Positions 11,710 to 22,559 of a DNA stretch of 64,000 nucleotides are shown piece after piece. The DNA comes from Mauremys mutica. Its lineage: Eukaryota > Chordata > Testudines > Geoemydidae. Location of the stretch: assembly GCF_020497125.1 (NCBI RefSeq), contig NC_059072.1:273650045-273714044 (forward strand), in the 5' to 3' direction. The first letter of the stretch is position 1, and each line of letters begins with the position of its first letter. A model generated the notes under the pieces. The model saw only the letters and a list, made by a program, of their open reading frames with translations. It was not told the DNA's origin and did no database searches. Made by a program: the position numbers and the translations under genes.

Positions 11710-12871
11710 TGTGATGGGTTGGCTCACAGAAACCCCCTTGGGACTGCCACCTGATGTGCTGGGACTATCTCTGAGCCCATTTTCCCTGCCAGCCTGGGAA
11801 TTTAGTACCTTGCCTTGTGTGAGCCAGACATGCTTGCCTGCTGCAAACACAGATCCAAGTCTGAACCATGTCCCCCACACGCTGCAGGCTTAACTGAAAA
11901 CAGCTTAAGAAGTGATCCTGTCTCCAGCACTCAGATACCCAGCTCCCAATGGGGTCCAAACTCCAAATAAATCTGTTTTACCCTGTATAAAGCTTATACA
12001 GGTTAAACTCATAAATTGTTCACCCTCTATAACACTGATAGAGAGATATGCACAGCTGTTTGTCCCCCCCACACCCAGGGTATTGATACTTACTCTGGGT
12101 TAATTAATAAGTAAAAAGTGATTTTATTACATACAGAAAGTAGGATTTAAGTGGTTTCAAGTATTAACAGACAGAACAAAGTAAATTACCAAGGAAAATA
12201 AAACAAAAATATGCAAGTCTACGCCTAATACAGTAGGAAACTAAATGCAGGTAAAGCTCACCCTCAGAGATGTGCCAATAAGCTTCTTTGAGACTAGCCT
12301 CCTTCTAGTCTTAGCCCAGTCATTTCCCCTTGTTCCAGCTCAGGTGGTTGCTAGGGGATTTCTCATGACTGAGCCCCCTTTATTCTGTTCCACCCCCTCA
12401 TATATCTTTGGCACAAGGCAGGAATCCTTTGTCCCTCTCTGGGTTCCCACCCCTCCTTATAAATGGAAAAGCACCAGGTTAAAGATGGATTCCAGTTCAT
12501 GTGACATGATCACATGTCACTGTAAGACCCCAAGCCTTCATTCTTCCCCACCTGACTCACAGGAAGGCTTGCAAGTAAACAGAGCCATCTACAGTTAATT
12601 GTCCTGGTTAATGGGAGCCATCAAGATTCCAAACCACCATTAATGGTCCACACTTTGCATAATTACAATAGGACCTCAGAGTTATATTTCATATTTCTAG
12701 TTTCAGATACAAGAATGATACATTCATACAAATAGGATGAACACACTCAGTAGATTATAAGCTTTGTAATGTTACCTTACAAGAGACCTTTTGCATGAAG
12801 CATATTCCAGTAATATTATATTCACACTCATTAGCATATTTTTATAGAATCATATGGAGTGCAACATCACA
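11710..12871. mobile_element. Solo LTR of an endogenous retrovirus-like element
   Basis: A 1162-bp block beginning tgtgatggg and ending acatcaca, so it has short inverted TG...CA termini. It is flanked by a perfect 5-bp direct repeat, ataac (11705-11709 and 12872-12876). Five-base duplications with such ends are typical of LTRs of the ERVL/ERV3 type. There is no internal gag, pol or env and no second LTR, so it is read as a solo LTR left by recombination. The interior strongly resembles a repeat I associate with turtles. The transcriptional direction is not settled: an AATAAA-type signal can be read on either strand. Confidence 0.75.
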
Positions 12872-12876
12872 ATAAC

Positions 12877-13397
12877 TGCTTTTTAAGATGTAGTGGAATT
12901 AGTGGACCAAAGACAATAAGAATGAAGCCAATTATGGTATTTCTTAAAGAAGTTTCCACTTTAGGATATGAGCTGTTAAACCACTGTTTATGGAGAATAA
13001 TTTAATTATACCTATGCTGTGAAACTGTGTTGTTTGCAAATCGCATGGGGAAAAAAAGGAAGTATATAGGATCTCTCCAATTCATTATTTCTCAAAAGGT
13101 TCAAGATGCTAGTAAGTTACAATGAAACACTGAGCTGGGGACATGAGAGGGCTATGAAAAAGACATTCCAGAGGAGCAGCTATTGCAAATGTTTGTCTAA
13201 TAACGTGTATGGACAGGCTCCTTACTCATCCTGCTTTAAAACAACATCCACACATTGTATAGAATCGATAACTCACCCCTTCCTTGGGTTTGGCTTTATT
13301 AACAAAGAAATTAATAGTAACATAACATTACATAACAAGCTCAGTCCTTGTCTACACACTCCAGTGCTTGGTTCCTGCCTCAAGAGTGCTTATCTCT
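12877..13397. other. Intergenic DNA
   Basis: No gene recognised. Near 13350 a 'ttgtctacacact' phrase might be a remnant of the missing left end of the adjoining Harbinger element, but the match is too short to rely on. Confidence 0.45.
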
Positions 13398-13474
13398 TTT
13401 GAAATTCATGCTTCCCCAGCGTGGAGAGCTCATCATCACAGGTGACCACGCACAGCTCATCAGCACAGTTAACA

Positions 13475-15172
13475 ATGCAGTCTCCTGAGAATCGAAAAAG
13501 AGCCCCAGCATGGACCGCTCGGGAGGTAATGGATCTGATCGCTATATGGGGAGAGGATTCAGTGCTAACAGAACTGCGTTCCAAAAGACGAAATGAAAAA
13601 GTATTTGAAAGAATTTCTAAGTCTATGACGGATAAAGGCCACAGCAGGGACTCCGTGCAGTGCAGAGTGAAAGTTAAGGAGCTCAGACAAGCCTACCAGA
13701 AAACCAAAGAAGATTCCAGAGAATGACGCCATGGAAGGGAGCTCTGGTGAGTGTACCTTTGCAAATAGCAAACAGTGTTTTTTTAAGCAAGCCTTTTTTA
13801 ATGATTGATTTGCCCTGAGGACTTGGGACGCATTCGCAGACAGTATAGTTACTTAGAAAAGTTTGTTAACATGTCCGGGGATTGAGAGGAAATCCTCCAG
13901 GGACATCTCGATGAAGCGCTCCTGTAGGTACTCCAGAAGCCTTTGCAGAAGGTTTCTGGGCAAAGCATCCTTGTTCCGCCCACCATGGTAGGACACTTTA
14001 CCATGCCATGCATGTAGCAAGTAATCAGGTATCATTGCGTGGCAAAGCATAGCGGCGTATGGTCCCGGTGACTGCTGGCATTCAAGAAGCATGCGCTCTT
14101 TATCTTGTTCTGTTATCCTCAGCAAAGTGATATCGTTCAGGATAACCTGGTTAGAAATCAGGAATTTAAGTAAGGGGGGTGGCCATTTTTCTACTGGGTT
14201 CGTGGAATGCAGCAGCTTAAAAAAAACACTTTCCTGCACGTAGCGAAGCGGGGGGAGGGGAGGAGTGAAATGCCGATGATCTTTTCTGTTTGGTCACCGG
14301 CGAGGCGATCTTCCCCAAGCTACCGGACAAGCAGTGGTGGGGGGGAGGGGGAAGGTTGTTGATTAGCAGGGAGCTAGCGTGGTATTAGCCATGCGTTGGG
14401 GGGGGAGGGGTAAATCACTGAGACAGTGGCTTACCATGGCCGCATGCAAGCTGAATCCTGATGCCTGGACCTGTGTCTGAGATCTGTAACCCAAGAGTTG
14501 CAAGCAGGCACTATTAAGATGAAAAATGCGACCTTGTAGGGAAATCACATGTGCTATGTAAGGTGAATAGTGCTTTTCACTGTGAAAGAGTATAACCATT
14601 GTTCTGTAAAATGTATCTTTCTAAATATTTATCTCCCTCATGCAGCTGCAAATATTTCAAGCGTCCCTCCTCCATCCCAAAGGCTAGCACAGATAAGGCG
14701 GAGGAAAAAGAAGACGCGAGATGAGATGTTCTCGGATATTATGGAAGTTACACGCAATGAAAGAGCTCATCTGAATGAGTGGAAGGACGTGGTTTCAAAT
14801 TACAGGAAAGAGGCCAGTGAACGTGAGGACAGGAGGGATGAACGTGAGGACAGGAGGGACAACCGAGATGAGAGGTGGCGGCAGGAAGACCGGCAGGAAA
14901 ATCAGCGGTGGCGGCAGGAAGATCAGCGGTGGCGGGATGCAACTCTGGGGCTGCTGCGTGATCAAACTGACATGCTCCGGCGTCTTGTGGAGCTTCAGGA
15001 ACGGCAGCAGGATCACAGAGTGCCGCTGCAGCCCCTGTATAACCACCCTCCCCCCTCACCATGTTCCTTAGCCTCCTCACCCAGACGTGTAAGAACGCGT
15101 GGGGGGAGGCTCCGTGCACCCGCCCACTCCACCCCGTGGACAGCCCAACCAGAAGGATGTCGTTACTCTGAA
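13475..15172 (+). pseudogene. Myb/SANT-like Harbinger gene, broken copy A
   Basis: Same gene as at 17407-19375. The first exon begins MQSPENRKRA and keeps the Myb-like domain to about residue 79. A 269-bp deletion joins what corresponds to 17644 directly to 17914; 269 is not a multiple of three, so the frame shifts and stops at 13726. The splice donor after the deletion and the acceptor before 14646 remain. In the second exon one C is missing near 15136 (five in B, four here), which moves the C-terminus into another frame that runs to 15289. The protein is therefore not expected to work. Confidence 0.88.
13853..14239 (-). CDS. Antisense ORF in the Harbinger intron, copy A
   Basis: A 128-residue frame on the minus strand inside the intron of the Myb-like gene, downstream of the transposase on the same strand. 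It has ordinary protein-like composition with no low-complexity bias: TEQDKERMLLECQQSPGPY, then AMLCHAMIPDYLLHAWHGK, and a C-terminal part rich in leucine and acidic residues ending EDFLSIPGHVNKLF. I recognise no domain. The last 90 residues are also open in copy B (18325-18053), but the first 38 are put out of frame there by a one-base change in a G run. The copies are too recent for this to prove coding. It may be a third transposon product, a 3' exon of the transposase transcript, or chance. Confidence 0.35.
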   Translation of the reverse strand: MQESVFFKLLHSTNPVEKWPPPLLKFLISNQVILNDITLLRITEQDKERMLLECQQSPGPYAAMLCHAMIPDYLLHAWHGKVSYHGGRNKDALPRNLLQRLLEYLQERFIEMSLEDFLSIPGHVNKLF

Positions 15173-15390
15173 TTTTATTTTTTTAATGGCCTTCTCCATC
15201 CCTCCTTTCCTCCTCCCAAAGCACACCCTTACTTCTCTCCCTCTTTTTATAATGAATCAATAAAGAATTCATGCTTTTTAAATGAGTGACTTTATTTGCA
15301 TAAGTAAGCTGTACTCGAAGGGGGAGGGGGAGTTGCTTACAGGGACTGAGTCAATCAAGGGGGTTGGGTGTTCATCAACAAACACAGCAG

Positions 15391-16680
15391 TCACACTGTA
15401 CCCTGGCCATTGATGAAGCTCGTTTTCAAAGCTTCTCTGATGCGCACCGCTTCCTGGTGTGCTCTTCTAATCTCCCTGGTGTCTGGCTGCGCGTAATCAG
15501 CGGCCAGGTGATTTGCCTCAGCCTCCCACCCCGCCATAAAGGTCTCCCCCTTACTCTCACAGAGATTGTGGAGAATACAGCAAGCAGCAATAACATAGGG
15601 GACATTGGTTTGGCTGAGGTCTGAGCGAGTCAGTAATGTGCGCCAGCGCGCCTTTAAACGGCCAAATGCACATTCCACCACCATTCTGCACTTGCTCAGC
15701 CTGTAATTGAACAGATCCTGACCACTGTCCAGGCTGCCTGTGTATGGCTTCATGAGCCATGGCATCAAGGGGTAGGCTGGGTCCCCCAGGATAACGACAG
15801 GCATTTCAACATCCCCAACTGTTATTTTCTGGTCTGGGAAGTAAGTCCCTTGTTGCAGCCGTTTAAACAGAGTAGTGCTTCTGAATACGCGAGCGTCATG
15901 AACCCTCCCTGGCCATCCCGCGTGGATGTTTGTGAAACGTCCCTTGTGATCCACCAGTGCTTGCAGCACCATTGAAAAGTACCCCTTCCGGTTTACGTAC
16001 TGGGTGCCCTGGTGCTGCGGTGCCAAGATAGGGATATGGGTTCCATCTATCGCCCCCCCACAGTTAGGGAATCCCATTGCAGCAAAGCCATCCACTATGG
16101 CCTGCACGTTTCCCAGAGTCACAACCTTTCGTAGCAGCAGCTTAGTGATTGCTTTGGCTACTTGCATCACAGCAGCCCCCACAGTAGATTTTCCAACTCC
16201 AAATTGATTCCCGACTGACCGGTAGCTGTCTGGCGTTGCAAGCTTCCACAGGGCTATCGCCACTCGCTTCTCTACTGTGAGGGCTGCTCTCATCTTGGTA
16301 TTATGGCGTTTCAGGGCAGGGGCAAGCAAGTCACAAAGTTCCATGAAAGTGCCCTTACGCATGCGAAAGTTTCGCAGCCACTGGGAATCGTCCCACACCT
16401 GCAACACAATGCGGTCCCACCAGTCAGTGCTTGTTTCCCGGGCCCAAAATCGGCGTTCAATGGATAGAATCTGCCCCATTACCATCAGGATCTCCAAAGC
16501 GCCGGGGCCCGCGGTTTGAGATAATTCTGTGTCCACGTCCTCATCACTGTCATCGCCGCGCTGCCGTATCCGCCTCTTACTCGCCTCGGTTCGAAGGTCC
16601 TGGTTCAGCATATACTGCACGAGAGTGCGCGAGGTGTTTAAAACATCCACGATTGCGGTATGGAGCTGAGCAGGGTCCAT
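15391..16680 (-). CDS. Harbinger transposase (HARBI1-like DDE nuclease), intact
   Basis: A 429-residue protein counted from the methionine of MDPAQLHTAIVDVL. An in-frame methionine 50 codons upstream (16830) gives 479 residues, but that extension is not family-like. It is a PIF/Harbinger nuclease of the DDE_Tnp_4 type. Visible parts: an acidic patch (GDDSDEDVD), the DWWDRIVLQ region, a helix-turn-helix-like segment YRSVGNQFGVGKSTVG (about 153-168), and the acidic residues D212 in AIDGTHIPI, D262 in VHDARVF, D300 in LGDPAYPL and E336 in VVECAFGRLK. The D300-E336 spacing fits the DD(35-36)E pattern. No stop or frameshift is seen. It faces the Myb-like gene, which in this superfamily supplies DNA binding and nuclear import. 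It is mobile, not the single-copy host HARBI1 gene, because an almost identical copy lies 4 kb away. Confidence 0.92.
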   Translation of the reverse strand: MDPAQLHTAIVDVLNTSRTLVQYMLNQDLRTEASKRRIRQRGDDSDEDVDTELSQTAGPGALEILMVMGQILSIERRFWARETSTDWWDRIVLQVWDDSQWLRNFRMRKGTFMELCDLLAPALKRHNTKMRAALTVEKRVAIALWKLATPDSYRSVGNQFGVGKSTVGAAVMQVAKAITKLLLRKVVTLGNVQAIVDGFAAMGFPNCGGAIDGTHIPILAPQHQGTQYVNRKGYFSMVLQALVDHKGRFTNIHAGWPGRVHDARVFRSTTLFKRLQQGTYFPDQKITVGDVEMPVVILGDPAYPLMPWLMKPYTGSLDSGQDLFNYRLSKCRMVVECAFGRLKARWRTLLTRSDLSQTNVPYVIAACCILHNLCESKGETFMAGWEAEANHLAADYAQPDTREIRRAHQEAVRIREALKTSFINGQGTV

Positions 16681-17406
16681 GCTTGCTGTGCTATGGCGTC
16701 TGCACGGTTCACCAAGCAAAAAAGGCGCGAAACGGTTGTCTGCCGCTGTCAGGGAGGGAGGGAGGGGTGAGGCTGTACCCAGAACCACCCGCGAAAATGA
16801 TTTTTGCCCCATCAGGCACTGGGATCTCAACCCGGAAATGCCAAGGGGCGGGGGAGGCTGCGGGAACTATGGGATAGCTACGGGATAGCTACCCACAGTG
16901 CAACGCTCCAGAAATCGACGCTAGCCTCGGACCATGGACGCACACCACCGATTTAATGTGTTTAGTGTGGCCGCGCACACTCGATTTTATAAAATCTGTT
17001 TTACAAAACCGGTTTATGCAAATTCGGTCTACACTAGGCGTTTAAATCGGTTTTAGGAGCCTAAAACCGATTTAACGCCACAACCGTCCACACTAGGAGG
17101 CACCTTATATCGATTTTAATGGCTCTTTAAATCGGTTTCTGTACTCCTGCCCGACGAGAGGAGTAGCGCTAATATCGGTATTAACATATCGGAATAGGGT
17201 TAGTGTGGCCGCAATCGACGGTATTGGCCTCCGGGAGCTATCCCACAGTGCACCACTGACCGCTCTGGACAGCATTCTCAACTCGGATGCACTGGCCAGG
17301 TAGACAGGAAAAGCCCCGCGAACTTTTGAAATTCATTTCCTGCTTCCCCAGCGTGGAGAGCTCATCATCACAGGTGACCACGCACAGCTCATCAGCACAG
17401 TTAACA

Positions 17407-19375
17407 ATGCAGTCTCCTGAGAATCGAAAAAGAGCCCCAGCATGGACCGCTCGGGAGGTAATGGATCTGATCGCTATATGGGGAGAGGATTCAGTGCTAA
17501 CAGAACTGCGTTCCAAAAGACGAAATGAAAAAGTATTTGAAAGAATTTCTAAGTCTATGACGGATAAAGGCCACAGCAGGGACTCCGTGCAGTGCAGAGT
17601 GAAAGTTAAGGAGCTCAGACAAGCCTACCAGAAAACCAAAGAAGCAAACGGAAGGTCCGGGGCAGGTCGAAAAACATGCCGCTTCTATGCTGAGCTGCAT
17701 GCAATTTTAGGGGGCTGCGCCACAAGTACCCCACCCCTGACCGTGGATTCCGAGGTGGGGGTTGTAATCTCTGCCATGTCAGACGGGGAAGATGAAGATG
17801 AAGAAGAGGAGGAAGACCTCGCAGAGAGCACACAGCACTCCGTGACCCCCAGCAGCCAGGAGCTTTTTATCACCCTGACGGAATTACCCTGCTCCCAGCC
17901 CTCACAAGCAACTATTCCAGAGAATGACGCCATGGAAGGGAGCTCTGGTGAGTGTACCTTTGCAAATAGCAAACAGTGTTTTTTAAGCAAGCCTTTTTTA
18001 ATGATTGATTTGCCCTGAGGACTTGGGACGCATTCGCAGACAGTATAGTTACTTAGAAAAGTTTGTTAACATGTCCGGGGATTGAGAGGAAATCCTCCAG
18101 GGACATCTCGATGAAGCGCTCCTGTAGGTACTCCAGAAGCCTTTGCAGAAGGTTTCTGGGCAAAGCATCCTTGTTCCGCCCACCATGGTAGGACACTTTA
18201 CCATGCCATGCATGTAGCAAGTAATCAGGTATCATTGCGTGGCAAAGCATAGCGGCGTATGGTCCCGGTGACTGCTGGCATTCAAGAAGCATGCGCTCTT
18301 TATCTTGTTCTGTTATCCTCAGCAAAGTGATATCGTTCAGGATAACCTGGTTAGAAATCAGGAATTTAAGTAAGGGGGGGTGGCCATTTTTCTACTGGGT
18401 TCGTGGAATGCAGCAGCTTAAAAAAAACACTTTCCTGCACGTAGCGAAGCGGGGGGAGGGGAGGAGTGAAATGCCGATGATCTTTTCTGTTTGGTCACCG
18501 GCGAGGCGATCTTCCCCAAGCTACCGGACAAGCAGTGGGTGGGGGGGAGGGGGAAGGTTGTTGATTAGCAGGGAGCTAGCGTGGTATTAGCCATGCGTTG
18601 GGGGGGGGAGGGGTAAATCACTGAGACAGTGGCTTACCATGGCCGCATGCAAGCTGAATCCTGATGCCTGGACCTGTGTCTGAGATCTGTAACCCAAGAG
18701 TTGCAAGCAGGCACTATTAAGATGAAAAATGCGACCTTGTAGGGAAATCACATGTGCTATGTAAGGTGAATAGTGCTTTTCACTGTGAAAGAGTATAACC
18801 ATTGTTCTGTAAAATGTATCTTTCTAAATATTTATCTCCCTCATGCAGCTGCAAATATTTCAAGCGTCCCTCCTCCATCCCAAAGGCTAGCACAGATAAG
18901 GCGGAGGAAAAAGAAGACGCGAGATGAGATGTTCTCGGATATTATGGAAGTTACACGCAATGAAAGAGCTCATCTGAATGAGTGGAAGGACGTGGTTTCA
19001 AATTACAGGAAAGAGGCCAGTGAACGTGAGGACAGGAGGGATGAACGTGAGGACAGGAGGGACAACCGAGATGAGAGGTGGCGGCAGGAAGACCGGCAGG
19101 AAAATCAGCGGTGGCGGCAGGAAGATCAGCGGTGGCGGGATGCAACTCTGGGGCTGCTGCGTGATCAAACTGACATGCTCCGGCGTCTTGTGGAGCTTCA
19201 GGAACGGCAGCAGGATCACAGAGTGCCGCTGCAGCCCCTGTATAACCACCCTCCCCCCTCACCATGTTCCTTAGCCTCCTCACCCAGACGTGTAAGAACG
19301 CGTGGGGGGAGGCTCCGTGCACCCGCCCACTCCACCCCCGTGGACAGCCCAACCAGAAGGATGTCGTTACTCTGA
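17407..19375 (+). CDS. Harbinger Myb/SANT-like DNA-binding protein, two exons
   Basis: Predicted 355-residue protein. Exon 1 is 17407-17947, donor ctg|gtgagt; exon 2 is 18849-19375, acceptor gcag|ctgc. The 901-bp intron keeps the frame (phase 1). Residues about 10-102 form a Myb/SANT-like domain (APAWTAREVMDLIAIWGE, then FERISKSM, VQCRVKVKELRQAYQKTKE, CRFYAELHAILGG), of the Myb_DNA-bind_4 type. Residues 125-138 are an acidic run. Exon 2 opens with a basic patch RRRKKKTRDEMF (198-209), a likely nuclear signal, followed by a long charged R/E/D/Q helix (EDRRDEREDRRDNRDERW) and a coiled-coil-like LLRDQTDMLRRLVELQERQQ. An upstream in-frame ATG at 17287 exists, but MQSPENRKR lines up better with related proteins. 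The known role of such proteins is to bind the ends and carry the transposase into the nucleus. Confidence 0.85.
18053..18325 (-). CDS. Antisense ORF in the Harbinger intron, copy B
   Basis: A 90-residue minus-strand frame matching the C-terminal 90 residues of the ORF at 13853-14239 and ending with the same EDFLSIPGHVNKLF. An extra G near 18372 (seven instead of six) removes the upstream part from the frame. Function unknown and no domain recognised. See the copy A entry for alternatives. Confidence 0.3.
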   Translation of the reverse strand: MLRITEQDKERMLLECQQSPGPYAAMLCHAMIPDYLLHAWHGKVSYHGGRNKDALPRNLLQRLLEYLQERFIEMSLEDFLSIPGHVNKLF

Positions 19376-19594
19376 ATTTTATTTTTTTAATGGCCTTCTC
19401 CATCCCTCCTTTCCTCCTCCCAAAGCACACCCTTACTTCTCTCCCTCTTTTTATAATGAATCAATAAAGAATTCATGCTTTTTAAATGAGTGACTTTATT
19501 TGCATAAGTAAGCTGTACTCGAAGGGGGAGGGGGAGTTGCTTACAGGGACTGAGTCAATCAAGGGGGTTGGGTGTTCATCAACAAACACAGCAG

Positions 19595-20883
19595 TCACAC
19601 TGTACCCTGGCCATTGATGAAGCTCGTTTTCAAAGCTTCTCTGATGCGCACCGCTTCCTGGTGTGCTCTTCTAATCTCCCTGGTGTCTGGCTGCGCGTAA
19701 TCAGCGGCCAGGTGATTTGCCTCAGCCTCCCACCCCGCCATAAAGGTCTCCCCCTTACTCTCACAGAGATTGTGGAGAATACAGCAAGCAGCAATAACAT
19801 AGGGGACATTGGTTTGGCTGAGGTCTGAGCGAGTCAGTAATGTGCGCCAGCGCGCCTTTAAACGGCCAAATGCACATTCCACCACCATTCTGCACTTGCT
19901 CAGCCTGTAATTGAACAGATCCTGACCACTGTCCAGGCTGCCTGTGTATGGCTTCATGAGCCATGGCATCAAGGGGTAGGCTGGGTCCCCCAGGATAACG
20001 ACAGGCATTTCAACATCCCCAACTGTTATTTTCTGGTCTGGGAAGTAAGTCCCTTGTTGCAGCCGTTTAAACAGAGTAGTGCTTCTGAATACGCGAGCGT
20101 CATGAACCCTCCCTGGCCATCCCGCGTGGATGTTTGTGAAACGTCCCTTGTGATCCACCAGTGCTTGCAGCACCATTGAAAAGTACCCCTTCCGGTTTAC
20201 GTACTGGGTGCCCTGGTGCTGCGGTGCCAAGATAGGGATATGGGTTCCATCTATCGCCCCCCCACAGTTAGGGAATCCCATTGCAGCAAAGCCATCCACT
20301 ATGGCCTGCACGTTTCCCAGAGTCACAACCTTTCGTAGCAGCAGCTTAGTGATTGCTTTGGCTACTTGCATCACAGCAGCCCCCACAGTAGATTTTCCAA
20401 CTCCAAATTGATTCCCGACTGACCGGTAGCTGTCTGGCGTTGCAAGCTTCCACAGGGCTATCGCCACTCGCTTCTCTACTGTGAGGGCTGCTCTCATCTT
20501 GGTATTATGGCGTTTCAGGGCAGGGGCAAGCAAGTCACAAAGTTCCATGAAAGTGCCCTTACGCATGCGAAAGTTTCGCAGCCACTGGGAATCGTCCCAC
20601 ACCTGCAACACAATGCGGTCCCACCAGTCAGTGCTTGTTTCCCGGGCCCAAAATCGGCGTTCAATGGATAGAATCTGCCCCATTACCATCAGGATCTCCA
20701 AAGCGCCGGGCCCGCGGTTTGAGATAATTCTGTGTCCACGTCCTCATCACTGTCATCGCCGCGCTGCCGTATCCGCCTCTTACTCGCCTCGGTTCGAAGG
20801 TCCTGGTTCAGCATATACTGCACGAGAGTGCGCGAGGTGTTTAAAACATCCACGATTGCGGTATGGAGCTGAGCAGGGTCCAT
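19595..20883 (-). pseudogene. Harbinger transposase, copy B, one frameshift
   Basis: Same protein as the copy A transposase. The N-terminal 58 or so residues (MDPAQLHTAI to QTAGP) read from 20883. One G is then missing from a run near 20707 (three here, four in A), and the frame shifts into a short dead end. The remaining frame, from the internal methionine of MEILMVMGQ at 20701, is open to the end and still has all catalytic residues. A 368-residue product from the internal start is conceivable, but it would lack the N-terminal region. The change lies in a GC homopolymer, so a sequencing or assembly error should be considered. Confidence 0.85.
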
Positions 20884-21256
20884 GCTTGCTGTGCTATGGC
20901 GTCTGCACGGTTCACCAAGCAAAAAAGGCGCGAAACGGTTGTCTGCCGCTGTCAGGGAGGGAGGGAGGGGTGAGGCTGTACCCAGAACCACCCGCGAAAA
21001 TGATTTTTGCCCCATCAGGCACTGGGATCTCAACCCGGAAATGCCAAGGGGCGGGGGAGGCTGCGGGAACTATGGGATAGCTACGGGATAGCTACCCACA
21101 GTGCAACGCTCCAGAAATCGACGCTAGCCTCGGACCATGGACGCACACCACCGATTTAATGTGTTTAGTGTGGCCGCGCACACTCGATTTTATAAAATCT
21201 GTTTTACAAAACCGGTTTATGCAAATTCGGAATAGTCCCGTAGTGTAGACGTACCC

Positions 21257-22552
21257 TCACACCACAGATACTGCAGAAAGACACTCCCACCTTTTTTATA
21301 TCTAACTGATATAATGATCCACTTACTTCAGAGTGTCAGAAGAACATACTTAACCCTTTCCTAGAATAATCAATACTACCTCACATAATTAGGTGTTTCA
21401 GGCAAATACTGCAAGCCTGCTACAATGTGCTAATTCTTTAAAAAAATAAATCTATTGAGAATTTAATTATATAGCTGTAAAACTCCAAGAGCCTTCAGGC
21501 TACCACTATTTTTTCCAGAGAACAGATAGTATGTCATTGGAAACTTAAACATAGTCGTTAAATGGATTTCAATTTTCTTCCATAGAGAAATAATGTTTTC
21601 ATAATAATGTTTTCAAAACAATGTTCTGTGGGGAACAGTCTGGTCATATAGGGCTAAATCTAACAACATTATTGACCTCATTAATATTCGATTGAGCCCA
21701 TGGGTGCAGGCTTCTTCTTATTCCAGATGTTAAATTAAATTAGGAGACAGCTAAAAAAATAACAACATTAAATTCTTTCTTAACATTACTTTTACATGTA
21801 ATCAAAGATAGTAATTGCCACAAATCTGTCACAAAACCCAAGTTGGAAGGATGTGGTTCATGTAGTTGTGAGTAAGAGAGAGGGAACTTTGTTCACAGTA
21901 TGAAAACAGTTGAGATCTGCTGGAATATGACATATCATTTAGTCTGACAAAAGATTTCTAGTATGATCAAAAAGATGCAAATTGTAATCAATGCTATTGT
22001 AACACTAATGACTTCCCATTGATTGATATGACAAAACAAATTCTCAACAGAATAATTAGTTCTATTCATTGTCAGTCAGTCATTTTCTTTCTCTCCTTAA
22101 TTGTACTTTCTTAATTGTACAATAAACTTCATAAAAAAAATCCAAACAAACTAATCCAGTTATAGGTTTGAAATAAAATTGAATCAAATGAATGCATCAT
22201 CAGCTGACTGCTAATGAAACAATGCTCAGTGATACATTTTGCTTTAGAATACTGATTCTGGTATAGTGTTATGAATATGCTCATCTTAACATACTGGGAC
22301 TTGAACCGGTAACTTCCATTGGTGCTAACGGAATTTATCCATGACTGTAGGGAAACTCATCCATGGAAAAACATATTACATCACTGGAAAGGAACCATTC
22401 TGAGTTTCTCAGCCAACTAGAACTTCATTTATAAAAGCAAATGGAGAAAGTAAAAGTTGTGAAGGACAATCAGTGGGTGCTATGGACATTTACCAATTAC
22501 ATTTGTTGATGTTTTAAACCTGGTTTATGTAGATTAAACTACCAAGTTCACT
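21257..22552. other. AT-rich intergenic DNA
   Basis: No gene or named repeat. It contains a short local repeat, 'cttaattgtac', twice near 22095-22120, and 'aataatgttttca' twice near 21590-21615. Confidence 0.55.
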
Positions 22553-22559
22553 TCAGTTA

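Larger units (their letters stand above)
13398..17030. mobile_element. PIF/Harbinger transposon, left copy (A)
   Basis: Carries the two-gene arrangement of animal Harbinger elements: a Myb/SANT-like gene in two exons on plus and a DDE transposase on minus, transcribed convergently. Similarity to copy B starts abruptly at 'tttgaaattcat', so about 290 bp of the left end is missing. The right end stops at 'gcaaattcgg', about 26 bp short of the terminus seen in copy B. Copy A differs from B by a 269-bp deletion, a few-base deletion near 13408 and single-base homopolymer changes; otherwise the two are almost identical by eye. The transposase frame is intact and the Myb-like gene is broken. Confidence 0.93.
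17031..21234. mobile_element. PIF/Harbinger transposon, right copy (B)
   Basis: Begins 'tctacactaggcg' directly against the right end of copy A and ends 'gtagtgtagacgtaccc' near 21256, or 21234 if only the part shared with copy A plus a few bases is counted. The left part (17031-17318) is absent from copy A. It includes AAACCGATTTA-like inverted motifs and a 'cggtttt' rich subterminal region. The left terminus looks cut to 'gtctacacta', which matches ten bases of the right terminus. No clean 3-bp target duplication can be assigned because the outer left end of the pair is missing. Confidence 0.88.

Noticed and set aside
15391..16830. Host HARBI1 gene
   Set aside because: A near-identical copy lies next door with the transposon partner gene and subterminal repeats; it is a mobile element, not the single-copy domesticated gene.
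18951..19430. 159-codon minus-strand frame opposite exon 2 of the Myb-like gene
   Set aside because: Shadow of the repetitive charged coding sequence on the other strand; its own composition is irregular and it lacks any domain.
20481..21080. 199-codon plus-strand frame opposite the transposase
   Set aside because: Antisense shadow of the transposase. The frame is broken in copy A at the same one-base difference.
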